From CAYNZV01 sp965217095 (GTDB lineage: Bacteria > Latescibacterota > UBA2968 > UBA8231), in the NCBI GenBank assembly GCA_965217095.1, contig OZ244235.1, forward strand, positions 5,766,001 through 5,830,000: a stretch of DNA of 64,000 bases, given 5' to 3'. The notes under the pieces are model-generated. The model did not search any database, had not been told where the DNA came from, and worked only from the letters and a program-made list of their open reading frames with translations. Below, piece by piece: positions 17,595 to 26,869 of this stretch. The translations under genes and the position numbers were made by a program. Each line of letters starts with the position of its first letter. Position 1 is the first letter of the stretch.

Positions 17595-20030
17595 ATGACG
17601 ACAGACACGCCGGACACGGAGCAGTCCCCCACAGCTCGCGATCCGGTGTGTGGCATGACAGTCACCGCCGAGGAGGCGGTCGGCTCGGCCGAGTACGAGC
17701 ACCAAACCTACTACTTCTGCAGCGAGGGTTGCCTGAGGAAGTTCCGCGACGACCCCGAGCGCTACTTGTCCGAGCAGAACCCTGTGGTCGAGGACGTGTC
17801 GCGCGGCGCCGAGTACACCTGTCCCATGCATCCCGAAGTGCGACAGATCGGTCCGGGATCTTGCCCGGACTGTGGCATGGCCCTCGAACCGGTCGCCGTG
17901 CAAGGCCCGCAGCATAGGACGGAATACACCTGCCCGATGCACCCCGAGGTCGTCCAGGACGAGCCTGGCTCATGCCCCAAATGTGGAATGGGTCTCGAGC
18001 CCCGTACTATCAGCCTCGACAAGGAGGAGGATCCGGAATTGGTCGACATGCGCCGACGATTCTGGATCAGCGCCACCCTGGCCCTTCCGGTGTTGGTGTT
18101 GGCCATGGGCGATCATATCCCCGCGAACCCGTTGAACGACTGGTTGTCGCGCTCCGTTAACACCTGGCTGCAGTTCGCCCTTGCCACGCCCGTTGTGCTC
18201 TGGGGCGGCTGGCCGTTTTTCGTGCGCGGTTGGCAGTCGATCGTTAACCGCAGCCCCAACATGTTCACGCTCATCGGCATCGGCGTCGGCGCCGCCTTCG
18301 GCTACAGTGTCGTCGCCACGCTCGCACCCACAGTATTTCCGGATACCTTCCGCGGTCACGGTGGTCATGTAGCCATTTACTTCGAGGCGGCTGCCGTAAT
18401 CACCGCCCTGGCGCTGCTCGGTCAGATGCTGGAGCTGAAAGCACGTAGCCGCACCTCATCGGCCCTGAGACAACTGCTCAGCCTGGCGCCGCCTACGGCG
18501 CTTAGCGTCGCCGAAGATGGCGTCGAGATCGAGATTCCCCTCGAAGAGGTGACCGTGGGCATGCGCCTGCGCGTGCGTCCGGGTGGTAAGATTCCGGTGG
18601 ATGGGGAAGTCGTGGAGGGCATCAGCTCGTTGGACGAATCGATGGTCTCCGGCGAACCCATACCGGTCGAGAAGGGGATCGGGAGCGCCGTCACCGGAGG
18701 CACGGTGAACGGCAACGGAACCCTGGTCATCAAGGCTCTTCGCGTCGGCGCCGACACACTGCTGTCGCGCATCGTGCAGATGGTAGCCGACGCGCAACGA
18801 AGCCGGGCGCCGATCCAGCGCGTCGCAGACCGCGTCGCCGCTTTCTTCGTACCTGCAGTGGTGCTGTCGGCGGCGGTCACCTTCGTTGTCTGGGCGACCA
18901 TCGGCCCCGAACCGGCCATGGGTTACGGACTCGTCAACGCCGTGGCGGTGCTGATCATCGCCTGTCCCTGCGCCCTAGGCCTGGCGACGCCGATGTCGAT
19001 CATGGTAGGCACCGGAAGGGGTGCCCTCGCCGGCGTGTTGATTCGAGACGCTGAAGCCCTGGAGATCTTGGAAAAGGTCGATACGGTCGTCGTCGACAAG
19101 ACCGGAACCCTCACCGAGGGCAAGCCGAAGCTGGTCGTTGTCGAACCCATCGGCGACCTCGAGGACGATCTGGTGCGCCTGGCGGCCAGTCTCGAGCGCG
19201 GCAGCGAGCATCCTCTTGCAGCCGCCATCGTCGACGGCGCCAAGTCGCGTGGACTCGACCTGGCCAAGGTCGAGGACTTCGAGTCACATCCCGGTAAGGG
19301 GGTCAAAGGCACCGTTGACGGCAGGGCCCTGGCCCTGGGTAACGCGGCCCTCTTCGAGCAGCAAGGTATTGAGCTGTCGGGGCTGCGCGACGCGGCCGCC
19401 GACCTGCGTTCGAACGGGCAGACGGCCGTGTTCGTCTCCGTCGACGGGCAGGCCGCCGGAGTCCTTGGTGTGGCCGATCCGATCAAGACCTCCACGCCGG
19501 AAGCCATCCGCCTGCTGCACGACGCCGGCGTTCGCATCGTCATGCTCACCGGGGACAGCGAGGCGACAGCGCGCGTCGTGGCCGGCGAGCTTGGCATCGA
19601 CGAGGTCGAAGCGGGGGTGCTGCCGGCGGACAAGGGCGCCGTGATAGAGCGTCTGCAAGCGGAGGGGCGCACGGTGGCGATGGCCGGCGACGGCATTAAC
19701 GACGCACCCGCCCTGGCGCGGGCCCACGTGGGCATCGCCATGGGCACCGGCACCGACGTGGCCATGGAGAGCGCCGGCATCACCTTGGTGCAGGGCGACC
19801 TGCGTGGCATCGCCAAGGCACGGCTCCTGAGTCGCGGTACCATGCGCAACATCCGCCAGAACCTGTTCTTCGCTTTCGCCTACAACAGTCTGGGCGTGCC
19901 CATCGCCGCCGGGGTTCTTTATCCCGTGTTTGGACTGCTGCTGAGCCCGATCATCGCCAGCGCCGCCATGACCTTCAGCTCCTTGTCCGTCATAGCTAAT
20001 GCGCTGCGGCTGCGTAGCCTGAGGACATAG
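17595..20030 (+). CDS. copA: Copper-exporting P-type ATPase with YHS and metal-binding N-terminus
   Basis: The 811-residue P1B-type ATPase starts 9 bases after AGAGGA. The N-terminus has a YHS domain (DPVCGMTV ... YYFCSEGC, residues 15-57) and two copies of the YTCPMHPEV...PGSCPxCGM metal-binding module (about 74-104 and 113-141). There is no classical CxxC HMA domain. The core has the transport motif ACPCALGLATP (near 456), the phosphorylated Asp in DKTGTLTEGKP (near 500), SEHPLA, and the hinge GDGINDAPALA (near 697). It exports Cu(I) or a similar ion across the inner membrane. No metalloregulator gene is adjacent. Confidence 0.94.
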   Translation: MTTDTPDTEQSPTARDPVCGMTVTAEEAVGSAEYEHQTYYFCSEGCLRKFRDDPERYLSEQNPVVEDVSRGAEYTCPMHPEVRQIGPGSCPDCGMALEPVAVQGPQHRTEYTCPMHPEVVQDEPGSCPKCGMGLEPRTISLDKEEDPELVDMRRRFWISATLALPVLVLAMGDHIPANPLNDWLSRSVNTWLQFALATPVVLWGGWPFFVRGWQSIVNRSPNMFTLIGIGVGAAFGYSVVATLAPTVFPDTFRGHGGHVAIYFEAAAVITALALLGQMLELKARSRTSSALRQLLSLAPPTALSVAEDGVEIEIPLEEVTVGMRLRVRPGGKIPVDGEVVEGISSLDESMVSGEPIPVEKGIGSAVTGGTVNGNGTLVIKALRVGADTLLSRIVQMVADAQRSRAPIQRVADRVAAFFVPAVVLSAAVTFVVWATIGPEPAMGYGLVNAVAVLIIACPCALGLATPMSIMVGTGRGALAGVLIRDAEALEILEKVDTVVVDKTGTLTEGKPKLVVVEPIGDLEDDLVRLAASLERGSEHPLAAAIVDGAKSRGLDLAKVEDFESHPGKGVKGTVDGRALALGNAALFEQQGIELSGLRDAAADLRSNGQTAVFVSVDGQAAGVLGVADPIKTSTPEAIRLLHDAGVRIVMLTGDSEATARVVAGELGIDEVEAGVLPADKGAVIERLQAEGRTVAMAGDGINDAPALARAHVGIAMGTGTDVAMESAGITLVQGDLRGIAKARLLSRGTMRNIRQNLFFAFAYNSLGVPIAAGVLYPVFGLLLSPIIASAAMTFSSLSVIANALRLRSLRT

Positions 20031-20054
20031 CTCGGCTTTACGGACGTACGGTGC

Positions 20055-20162
20055 GTGAGCCAATACCGCTTTCGGGTCAACGGTGAGTGGCAGAACAAGC
20101 CGAACGTGGACCTGGTTCCGAACCCCTTCGGCAGCCAGAACTGCTTGCTAGAAGTCACCTGA
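20055..20162 (+). pseudogene. Fragment of a CBM48/AMPK-type glycogen-binding domain
   Basis: A short frame between two convergent genes reads VSQYRFRVNGEWQNKPN and then DLVPNPFGSQNCLLEV before a TGA. The YRFRVNGEW...VPNPFGSxNxxLEV pattern matches the last strands of AMPK-type/CBM48 carbohydrate-binding domains. The front of the domain and any catalytic part are absent, so this is probably the tail of a lost gene. Confidence 0.45.
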
Positions 20163-20184
20163 GTCTTGGCAGCCGCCGCCGCTG

Positions 20185-21444
20185 TCAAGGATACAACCCG
20201 CGAATGCGGATCGCTTCATCCACCCGCGCGACGGCCAGCATGTAGGCTGCCGTGCGCATGTCTGTTTGTTTCTCTCTGCTTTTGTGCAAGACATCCTGAA
20301 AGGCCTGGCACATGGTCTTGCCGAGTCGTTCGTTTACCTCTTCCTCGGTCCAGAACAGCTCGGTCAACCCTTGGACCCATTCGAAATAAGAAACGGTGAC
20401 GCCGCCGGCATTGGCCAGGATGTCCGGAATCAGAAACACTCCCTTGTCGGCGAGAATCTGGTCAGCGCCCGGAGTTGTCGGACCATTGGCTCCCTCTGCA
20501 ACAATCCTGGCCCTGATGCGATCGGCGTTCGCTTCGGTAATCTGGTTCTCCAGGGCGGCGGGGAGCAGCACGTCGCAGTCCAGCTCCAGCAGTTCCGCGT
20601 TGGTCACCTCATCGCAATCGGGAAAGTTGGTGACGCTGCCGCTGTGGCGTTTGTGGGCGGACAGCTCGTTCACGTCGACACCGGACGAGCTGTATACGCC
20701 TCCTTGCGAGTCGCTTGCTGCAACGATGATGGCGCCCTCCTGTTCGAGCAACACGGCCGCAATCCTGCCGACATTGCCGAAACCCTGCACCGCGACGCGC
20801 GCCCGCTCCAGCGGCATGCCCATATGTTTCAAGCCTTCTACGATGGTAGAGACACATCCGCGACTGGTCGCTTCCTCGCGCCCACGGGAGCCGCCCACGG
20901 ATATCGGTTTTCCAGTAACCACGCTGCGTACGGAGTGGCCGACACTCATGCTGTAGGTGTCCATGATCCACGCCATGATCTGGGCGTTGGTGTTCACGTC
21001 GGGTGCCGGAATGTCGGTTTCGGGGCCCAGGATGATCATCAGCTCACTGGTTAACCGCCTCGTCATCCGTTGCAATTCCGCCTCCGACATCTGCTTCGGG
21101 TCGCAGATCACCCCACCTTTGGCGCCCCCGAACGGCACGTCCACCAACGCACATTTCCAGGTCATCCACATGGACAAGGCGGTCACTTCGTCAAGGGTCA
21201 CGTCGGGGTGGTAGCGGATACCCCCCTTGGTCGGTCCCCGGTGCTGGTTGTGCTGCACGCGGAATCCGGTGAAGACCTCCACCGAGCCGTCATCCATCTC
21301 GGTTGGAACGGATACCTGGAGGACGCGTTGGGGATGGCGCAGGATCGCGTGACTCTTCGGATCGAGACCGATCTGTTCCGCCACGATGTCCAGCTGTTGG
21401 CGAGCGATCGCCAGTTGATTGAGGTCTTCGCCTGCACTCTGCAT
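20185..21444 (-). CDS. gdhA: Glu/Leu/Phe/Val-type glutamate dehydrogenase
   Basis: The protein has 419 residues from an ATG at 21444, which follows AAAGG at good spacing; the upstream ATG at 21498 lacks one. The dimerisation and catalytic half has the substrate motif RGPTKGGIRYHPDV and the catalytic-loop Lys in PFGGAKGGV. The Rossmann half has VQGFGNVG followed by acidic and polar residues. VAEGANGPTTP and ILANAGGVTVSYFEWVQ complete the family signature. It interconverts glutamate with 2-oxoglutarate and ammonia. The window also encodes PII and glutamine synthetase adenylyltransferase about 5 kb away, so nitrogen assimilation control is well represented. Confidence 0.95.
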   Translation of the reverse strand: MQSAGEDLNQLAIARQQLDIVAEQIGLDPKSHAILRHPQRVLQVSVPTEMDDGSVEVFTGFRVQHNQHRGPTKGGIRYHPDVTLDEVTALSMWMTWKCALVDVPFGGAKGGVICDPKQMSEAELQRMTRRLTSELMIILGPETDIPAPDVNTNAQIMAWIMDTYSMSVGHSVRSVVTGKPISVGGSRGREEATSRGCVSTIVEGLKHMGMPLERARVAVQGFGNVGRIAAVLLEQEGAIIVAASDSQGGVYSSSGVDVNELSAHKRHSGSVTNFPDCDEVTNAELLELDCDVLLPAALENQITEANADRIRARIVAEGANGPTTPGADQILADKGVFLIPDILANAGGVTVSYFEWVQGLTELFWTEEEVNERLGKTMCQAFQDVLHKSREKQTDMRTAAYMLAVARVDEAIRIRGLYP

Positions 21445-21624
21445 TGATTGTCGCCTTTCTACCTCGATCGAAATTGGGGTGTATTTGGCTACGCGCAAGC
21501 GTCGGCCGTTGAAGGCTGCTGATATACCATGGAGATTCGGGAAGCGGCGGGGTTGTATGCGGTCGCCGGTTCGGCGTATCCTTGAATGGTCCCAGTGCCG
21601 AAACTCGAAAGGTCCATTTGCGGA

Positions 21625-22365
21625 GTGACAAAAAACGCAACCACGTTGGTACTGACGGTCTTGATCAGTTCGGGCGCGCTAGCCCGGGGTGCTGAGACAC
21701 CGCGAGCGATCCTCGATCGCATCGACGATCTCTATCGCGGCCAGTCCTCCCACGCCATCATGGACATGAGAGTCGCCACCGAACACTGGACGCGCGCGCT
21801 CAAGCTCGAAACCTGGAGCAAAGGCAGAGACCGATCTCTCTTCCGCATCCTGTCCCCCCAGAAAGAGAAAGGCACCGCGACCCTCAAATCTGGAAAACAG
21901 ATGTGGAATTACCTGCCGAAGGTCGATCGCACCATTAAGATACCGTCTTCGATGATGGGCAGCTCGTGGATGGGCAGCCATTTCACCAACGACGATCTGG
22001 TGAAAGAGAGCCGTATGGCCGAGGACTATGATTTCGAGTACGGTGAAACGGCGACGACCGATGAAGTCGTGATCGTCTGCATTCCGAAACCGGAGGCGCC
22101 GGTCGTATGGGGCAAGGTCGTGGTTCGTGTCCGCGCGAAAGACTGGATGCCCCTCACGGTAGGGTACTTCGACGAGGACATGGAGCCTGCGCGCACCATG
22201 GAGTTCGGTGAGTATGAGATGATAAACGATCGTGTTCTGCCGCTATTCTTGCGCATCACACCGGCGGACGAACCGGGCGAATACACCGAAATCCACTACG
22301 ACAAGATCGAGTTTGATCTTGCCCTTCCCGACCATTTCTTCTCTCTCCGCAACCTGCGGAAATAG
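21625..22365 (+). CDS. LolA-like outer-membrane lipoprotein-sorting protein (ABC cluster)
   Basis: I prefer GTG 21625, which starts a standard signal peptide (KNATTLVLTVLISSGALA), over the ATG at 21586; AAAGG lies 12 bases upstream. The mature part has the features of the LolA-like family: DRIDDLYRG, repeated beta strands, KGTATLKSGKQMWNYLPKVD and a conserved MGSSWMGSHFTNDDLV. Such proteins carry lipids or lipoproteins across the periplasm. The gene is 11 bp upstream of two FtsX-like permeases and an ATPase, and an outer-membrane protein gene follows those, so it is probably the periplasmic carrier of that system. Confidence 0.85.
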   Translation: MTKNATTLVLTVLISSGALARGAETPRAILDRIDDLYRGQSSHAIMDMRVATEHWTRALKLETWSKGRDRSLFRILSPQKEKGTATLKSGKQMWNYLPKVDRTIKIPSSMMGSSWMGSHFTNDDLVKESRMAEDYDFEYGETATTDEVVIVCIPKPEAPVVWGKVVVRVRAKDWMPLTVGYFDEDMEPARTMEFGEYEMINDRVLPLFLRITPADEPGEYTEIHYDKIEFDLALPDHFFSLRNLRK

Positions 22366-22376
22366 GCACTCGCTCT

Positions 22377-23591
22377 ATGAGCACCTTCGGTATCGCCTGG
22401 CGAAACATCATGCGAAAACCGAGGCGCACCGCGGTTACCGTTGCTGCCGTCGCCTTGAACACCGGTGTCTTGATCTTCGCGTACGCGATGATGGACGGGA
22501 TGCTGGTCCAGTTGATGCACGACTCAACGCACACCCACGTGGGCGACGTCCAGTTGCACGCCCGAGGTTATCTCGCGGATCGTTCGATCTACAAGAGCAT
22601 TCCGGAGCCTGGACGGTTCATGAAAGCTGCCGAAGCTGCGGGATTCGGGGCCGTCGCGCGCAGCTTTGGCTTCGGCCTCGTCTCCATGGGCCCTAAATCT
22701 GCCGGGGCCAGTTACTGGGGCATCGATCCGGAGCGGGAAAAGAGCGCCTTTGAAATCGCCCACAAACTGGAATTGGGCACCTTTCTGACAGCTGAACCCC
22801 GCGCCGAAGTGGTTATAGGGCGCCGGCTGGCCAAAAGCCTGCAGGCGCAGATTGGTTCCGAGCTGGTCGCCGTAGTCCAGGCCGCCGATGGCTCGGTCGG
22901 AAACGAGCTCTACACAGTCGTAGGCGTTTTGCAAAGCGTCGGGGACGAGATCGACCGCGGCGGCATCCTCATGCATCGCGACGACTTTGACCGACTCTTC
23001 GCCGCCGGTGGGCGCATTCACGAGATCGCGGTGCTCGGTGAGCCCGACGCAGCACAGATCGCTAATCTCTTCGAGACGTCGAAGGTGGTGGTAGCCGATA
23101 CCTGGCGCGAGCTCATGCCGACCCTGAACGACATGCTCAACATGTCAGATGCGTCGATGGGAATCTTCGCGTTCGTGTTTCTGCTCTCCGCCGGTCTGGG
23201 GGTTCTCAACACCATGTTTATGGCAACACACGATCGCGTGCGTGAATTCGGAATGTTGAGAGCGCTCGGGACAACCCCGACTCGAATCGTAGTCGATGTG
23301 CTCGTTGAGGCGCTTTTGCTGGCGGTCGTGGCTGCGGTCCTTGGGGCCGTGCTGGGAAGCGCCGCGAGTCTCTATTTCGAGATGACCGGGGGCATGGACC
23401 TGACCCGATGGCAGGGTGGATCCCTGATGTTTTCAGGAGTTCCGTTCGAACCAATCTACAGGTTTGACTTGCTGCCGGGCCGCGTTGTAACCGCGGTGGT
23501 CGCCATGTGTCTGACTTGCGTGGCAGCCTCGCTGTTCCCGGCGGTCAAGGCGGCCAGGCTCGATCCGGTAAAGGCGATGACCTACCAATGA
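22377..23591 (+). CDS. FtsX/LolC-type ABC transporter permease 1
   Basis: The 404-residue protein has one N-terminal membrane helix (about 20-40), a large periplasmic MacB-like domain (about 50-255), and three C-terminal helices (about 262-395). The last part has the FtsX signature: REFGMLRALGTTPTRI, then glycine-rich VAAVLGAVLGS. The N-terminal cytoplasmic helix (AWRNIMRKPRRTAVTVAAV) is also typical. It would extract or shuttle a hydrophobic substrate from the inner membrane with the second permease and the ATPase downstream. Its stop overlaps the next start as ATGA. Confidence 0.92.
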   Translation: MSTFGIAWRNIMRKPRRTAVTVAAVALNTGVLIFAYAMMDGMLVQLMHDSTHTHVGDVQLHARGYLADRSIYKSIPEPGRFMKAAEAAGFGAVARSFGFGLVSMGPKSAGASYWGIDPEREKSAFEIAHKLELGTFLTAEPRAEVVIGRRLAKSLQAQIGSELVAVVQAADGSVGNELYTVVGVLQSVGDEIDRGGILMHRDDFDRLFAAGGRIHEIAVLGEPDAAQIANLFETSKVVVADTWRELMPTLNDMLNMSDASMGIFAFVFLLSAGLGVLNTMFMATHDRVREFGMLRALGTTPTRIVVDVLVEALLLAVVAAVLGAVLGSAASLYFEMTGGMDLTRWQGGSLMFSGVPFEPIYRFDLLPGRVVTAVVAMCLTCVAASLFPAVKAARLDPVKAMTYQ

Positions 23592-24847
23592 AATCGGCCC
23601 CAACGCTTGAAAAACTCTCTCTGGTTCTCAGGGTTTCTTGGCGCAGCATCTGGCGCAGCAAGCGGCGAACCTGGATTACCCTCAGCGCTATCGCCTTCGG
23701 TCTGGCGCTTGCCGTTTTCTTCATCTCCTTCGCCGACGGGGTGTACAACCAGATGATCGACGATGCCACTCGCATGCAGGGAGGCCATTTCACCCTCGAG
23801 CACCCGTCCTACCGAGAGGCACCTGCCATAGACCTGTCTGTGACCGGTGTCGGCGAACATCGATCCCGAATCGAGTCACTCGACGGCGTTGCGGGCACCA
23901 AGGCGTTGATCCTTGGTCAGGGCGTCGTCCGCTCTGGCAGCGGGGCGGTCGGCGTCGCGGTGATGGGGGTGGAACCATCTGTAGAGGTGGCTGCGTCTCC
24001 CCTGGCAAGCAAAATCAACTCCGGCTCATTCCTCGAGGACCGGGATCGGCGAAAGGTGGTGATCGGTGTCAAGCTCGCCGAGCGGCTCAACCTCGAAGTC
24101 GGAAAAAAGCTGGTTATAACCACCAACAATGCCGACGGCGATATCGTCGAGGAACTCTTCCGGGTCAAGGGCACCTTCGAAATCGGCGCGGATGAGGTCG
24201 ACACCTACATGGTCCAGATTCCGCTCGGATCTGCGCGCCGGCTCTACGGATTGGGCGATGACGACGCCACCCAGCTGGGGGTGCTGCTCGACGATGCGGA
24301 CAAACGGCCCGCGCTTTTGGCGGCGGTGAGAACCTTCGTTCCCGACGCCATAGCACTTCGCACCTGGGAAGAGGTCATGCCCGAGCTGGCCAACTATGTG
24401 CGCGTCGATCGTGGTGGAAATCGGATCTTCCAGGGCATAGTCATCTTCTTGAGTCTGTTCACCATCTTCAACACGATCATGATGTCGGTTCTGGAGCGCA
24501 CCCGGGAGCTGGCGATGCAGCTGGCTCTGGGGGTGTCCGCCTCCTTGCTGCGTTTGCAGGTGGTTGTGGAATCCGCTTTGCTTGGTGCCGTGGGGAGCTC
24601 CCTGGGCGTGTGTCTGGGCGGAGCTCTGGGATACTGGATGCAGGTGGAAGGGCTGGACATGTCGAGATTCTACCGCGAAGGCGTGGACGTTTCCGGTTTT
24701 GCGGTCGATACCGTCGTCTATGCCAGAGTCACGGTCGAGCTTCTTTGCGGCATGTGGGCACTGGTTTTTGTCGCCACTGTGCTGTTGAGCCTGATCCCCG
24801 GGCGTCAGATCTCGAGAATCGCAGTGGCCGAGGTCTTGCGGGGATAG
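23588..24847 (+). CDS. FtsX/LolE-type ABC transporter permease 2
   Basis: The protein has 419 residues from the ATG at 23588 that overlaps the upstream stop (ATGA). The architecture is the same as permease 1. It has an N-terminal helix after SWRSIWRSKRRTWITLSAIA, a MacB-like periplasmic domain, and an FtsX domain with RTRELAMQLALGVSASLL and GAVGSSLGVCLGGALGY. The two permeases are diverged paralogues, as in LolC/LolE, and most likely form a heterodimer. Translation appears coupled to the upstream gene. Confidence 0.92.
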   Translation: MKSAPTLEKLSLVLRVSWRSIWRSKRRTWITLSAIAFGLALAVFFISFADGVYNQMIDDATRMQGGHFTLEHPSYREAPAIDLSVTGVGEHRSRIESLDGVAGTKALILGQGVVRSGSGAVGVAVMGVEPSVEVAASPLASKINSGSFLEDRDRRKVVIGVKLAERLNLEVGKKLVITTNNADGDIVEELFRVKGTFEIGADEVDTYMVQIPLGSARRLYGLGDDDATQLGVLLDDADKRPALLAAVRTFVPDAIALRTWEEVMPELANYVRVDRGGNRIFQGIVIFLSLFTIFNTIMMSVLERTRELAMQLALGVSASLLRLQVVVESALLGAVGSSLGVCLGGALGYWMQVEGLDMSRFYREGVDVSGFAVDTVVYARVTVELLCGMWALVFVATVLLSLIPGRQISRIAVAEVLRG

Positions 24848-24853
24848 TGTATC

Positions 24854-25561
24854 ATGTCGGATCCTATCATAAAAATCGCAGGCGTTACCAAGGATTACGG
24901 AGACGGTGACGTGATTACCCACGCACTCAAGGGTATCGATCTGGCGATTGACGGCGGAGAATTTACCGCCGTCGCCGGTCCCTCCGGTTCGGGCAAGAGC
25001 ACACTCCTGAATATCGTCAGTGGGCTCGACCGGCCCACCTCCGGAAAGGTGTTCGTCGATGGCGAGGATATCACCGGCTGTTCCGGCGGCCGGCTGAGCG
25101 AGCTGCGCCTGCGACGCATTGGTTTCGTATTTCAGGCTTACAACCTGATCCCGGTGCTCACTGCCTATGAGAACGCCAAGTACATTCTCATGCTGCAGGG
25201 AATCTCCAAGAATCGGCGGCGCGCCAAGGTGATGGAGCTGCTCCAACAGGTCGGCCTCAGCGGCATGGAGGACCGCTTTCCCCGTGAGCTGTCGGGAGGA
25301 CAACAGCAACGCGTAGCCATCGCCAGGGCGATCGCTTCCGAGCCATCCATGATCCTGGCCGACGAGCCCACCGCCAACGTCGATCAATCGACCGCTGCCG
25401 CTCTGATGGATCTGATGGGCCAGCTGAACAAGGATCGGGGCGCGACCTTTCTCTTCTCGTCCCACGATCAAAACGTCCTCGATCGCGCGCGCCGGCTGCT
25501 CATCCTCACCGATGGCAAAATAACTCACGACACGGCCGCGGCGAGCGAAATTCCTGGATGA
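24854..25561 (+). CDS. LolD/MacB-type ABC transporter ATP-binding protein
   Basis: The 235-residue ATPase has Walker A GPSGSGKST, the Q-loop in VFQAYNLIPVLTAYEN, the signature LSGGQQQRVAIARA, Walker B ILADEPTANVD and a switch His in SSHDQNVL. The Asn in place of Gly in DEPTANVD is a mild deviation. The helical subdomain is the short form of the LolD/MacB group. It starts 6 bp after permease 2 and its stop overlaps the start of the outer-membrane protein gene, so all five genes form one operon. Confidence 0.94.
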   Translation: MSDPIIKIAGVTKDYGDGDVITHALKGIDLAIDGGEFTAVAGPSGSGKSTLLNIVSGLDRPTSGKVFVDGEDITGCSGGRLSELRLRRIGFVFQAYNLIPVLTAYENAKYILMLQGISKNRRRAKVMELLQQVGLSGMEDRFPRELSGGQQQRVAIARAIASEPSMILADEPTANVDQSTAAALMDLMGQLNKDRGATFLFSSHDQNVLDRARRLLILTDGKITHDTAAASEIPG

Positions 25562-26840
25562 ACCTCCTTTGCTGCTTCTTGTTGGCGCTGTTCTGGCCAG
25601 CCGCGGCAGTCGCCCTCGTCGAACTGGGACAGGGGGCGCTGACCCTCGACGGCAACCTGCGCGCACCAGCATCGCCACCCAAAACTACGACCAGTCGTTT
25701 CTCTGGGGCGATGGCAACACAGCGGATGGGCAGTCCGATCTGGCCGTGCGATTGGTGGCGAGCGGCAAACCCCGCGCGACCTTGAGATGGAACGTGCATG
25801 TTGTTCAGCGGCTGACCTTCAACACCGCCGAATTGCCAACCACGGGCTCTTCGACATTGCTCGGTAGAAGCGGAACCCAAGTTCCCTACCGCGCAATAGA
25901 TACGCGGTGGGAATGGGGCAAAGCAGATGATGTGAACGCCTGGATTTATCTCGATCGGGCGAATATCGAGCTTACACTTGGCCACGCTGACGTAGCGTTT
26001 GGCCGCCAGGCCATCACCTTTGGCAAGGCCTACTTCTGGAACCCGCTCGACGTCTTCCTCGCCTTCGGCTCCACCCAGTTCGACCGCGACTACAAAGCCG
26101 GCGTCGACGCGCTGCGGGTAGACGCGCCCATCGGCGATCTTTCGGGGCTGACGATCGTCGGCGTTCCGGGTCGTGTCGAGGAACAAGGGCCGCAGACAGA
26201 TGAGCACAGCTTCTGGTACCGCAGCGCTCTTCTGGCGCGGGTTTATGGAAACCGCCGCTCCTGGGACCTGGCTGTCCAGGGGGGCAAGATTCTCGGGGGA
26301 TATCAGCTGGCAGGTGCGGTAGCGGGTGAGCTCGGAACAGTGGAGGTGCGCGGCGAAGGGGCGTGGTTCGTAACCCAGGACGCAAGCGCCCTTTCCGGAT
26401 TGTCTACGGCCGCTGTCGTCGAGGACCACCTTTCGATCGTAGCCGGCTTCGGACGCAGCTTCATCGGGGGCGAGCTGCAACTACAGGCAGAGTACTACTA
26501 CAACGGCGCAGCACGAGGACCTAGACTCGATCGTCTCGCGCTGATCTCGGCAGGCCGACTGCAACACCTCAACCGCCATCTGCTCGGCATCGTCGGAAGC
26601 TACCGACTCCATCCTCTGCTTTCGAGCTCGCTCGCAGCGTTGTGGGGCGCGTCGGATGGCTCCTGGCTTTTACAGCCCCGTCTCTCCTATTCGGTCGCAG
26701 ACGAGGTCGAACTGGTCGCCGGATCCATCGTTGCCCGGGGACGCCGGCCGCGCGGGAGCAATGTCGCGGAATTGAGATTCCGCAGTGAGTTCGGTACCTA
26801 TCCGAATTTCTATTACTTGGAAACTAAGCTCTATTTCTGA
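25558..26840 (+). CDS. Outer-membrane beta-barrel protein of the ABC/LolA operon (frameshifted)
   Basis: The ATG at 25558 overlaps the ATPase stop and begins a signal peptide (NLLCCFLLALFWPAAAVA). After GALTLDGNLR the protein continues in another frame as TSIATQNYDQSFLWGDGN to the stop at 26840. One base appears to be missing near 25660-25668. The restored protein would have about 427 residues. Alternating hydrophobic strands, YYYNGA, and a terminal aromatic (YYLETKLYF) indicate a beta barrel with the C-terminal signal used by BamA. It is likely the outer-membrane end of the lipid or lipoprotein export route, similar in size and place to the protein at 36481-37662. Confidence 0.78.
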
Positions 26841-26869
26841 GCGGCGAACGGTCCCTGGAGGACCAAACG

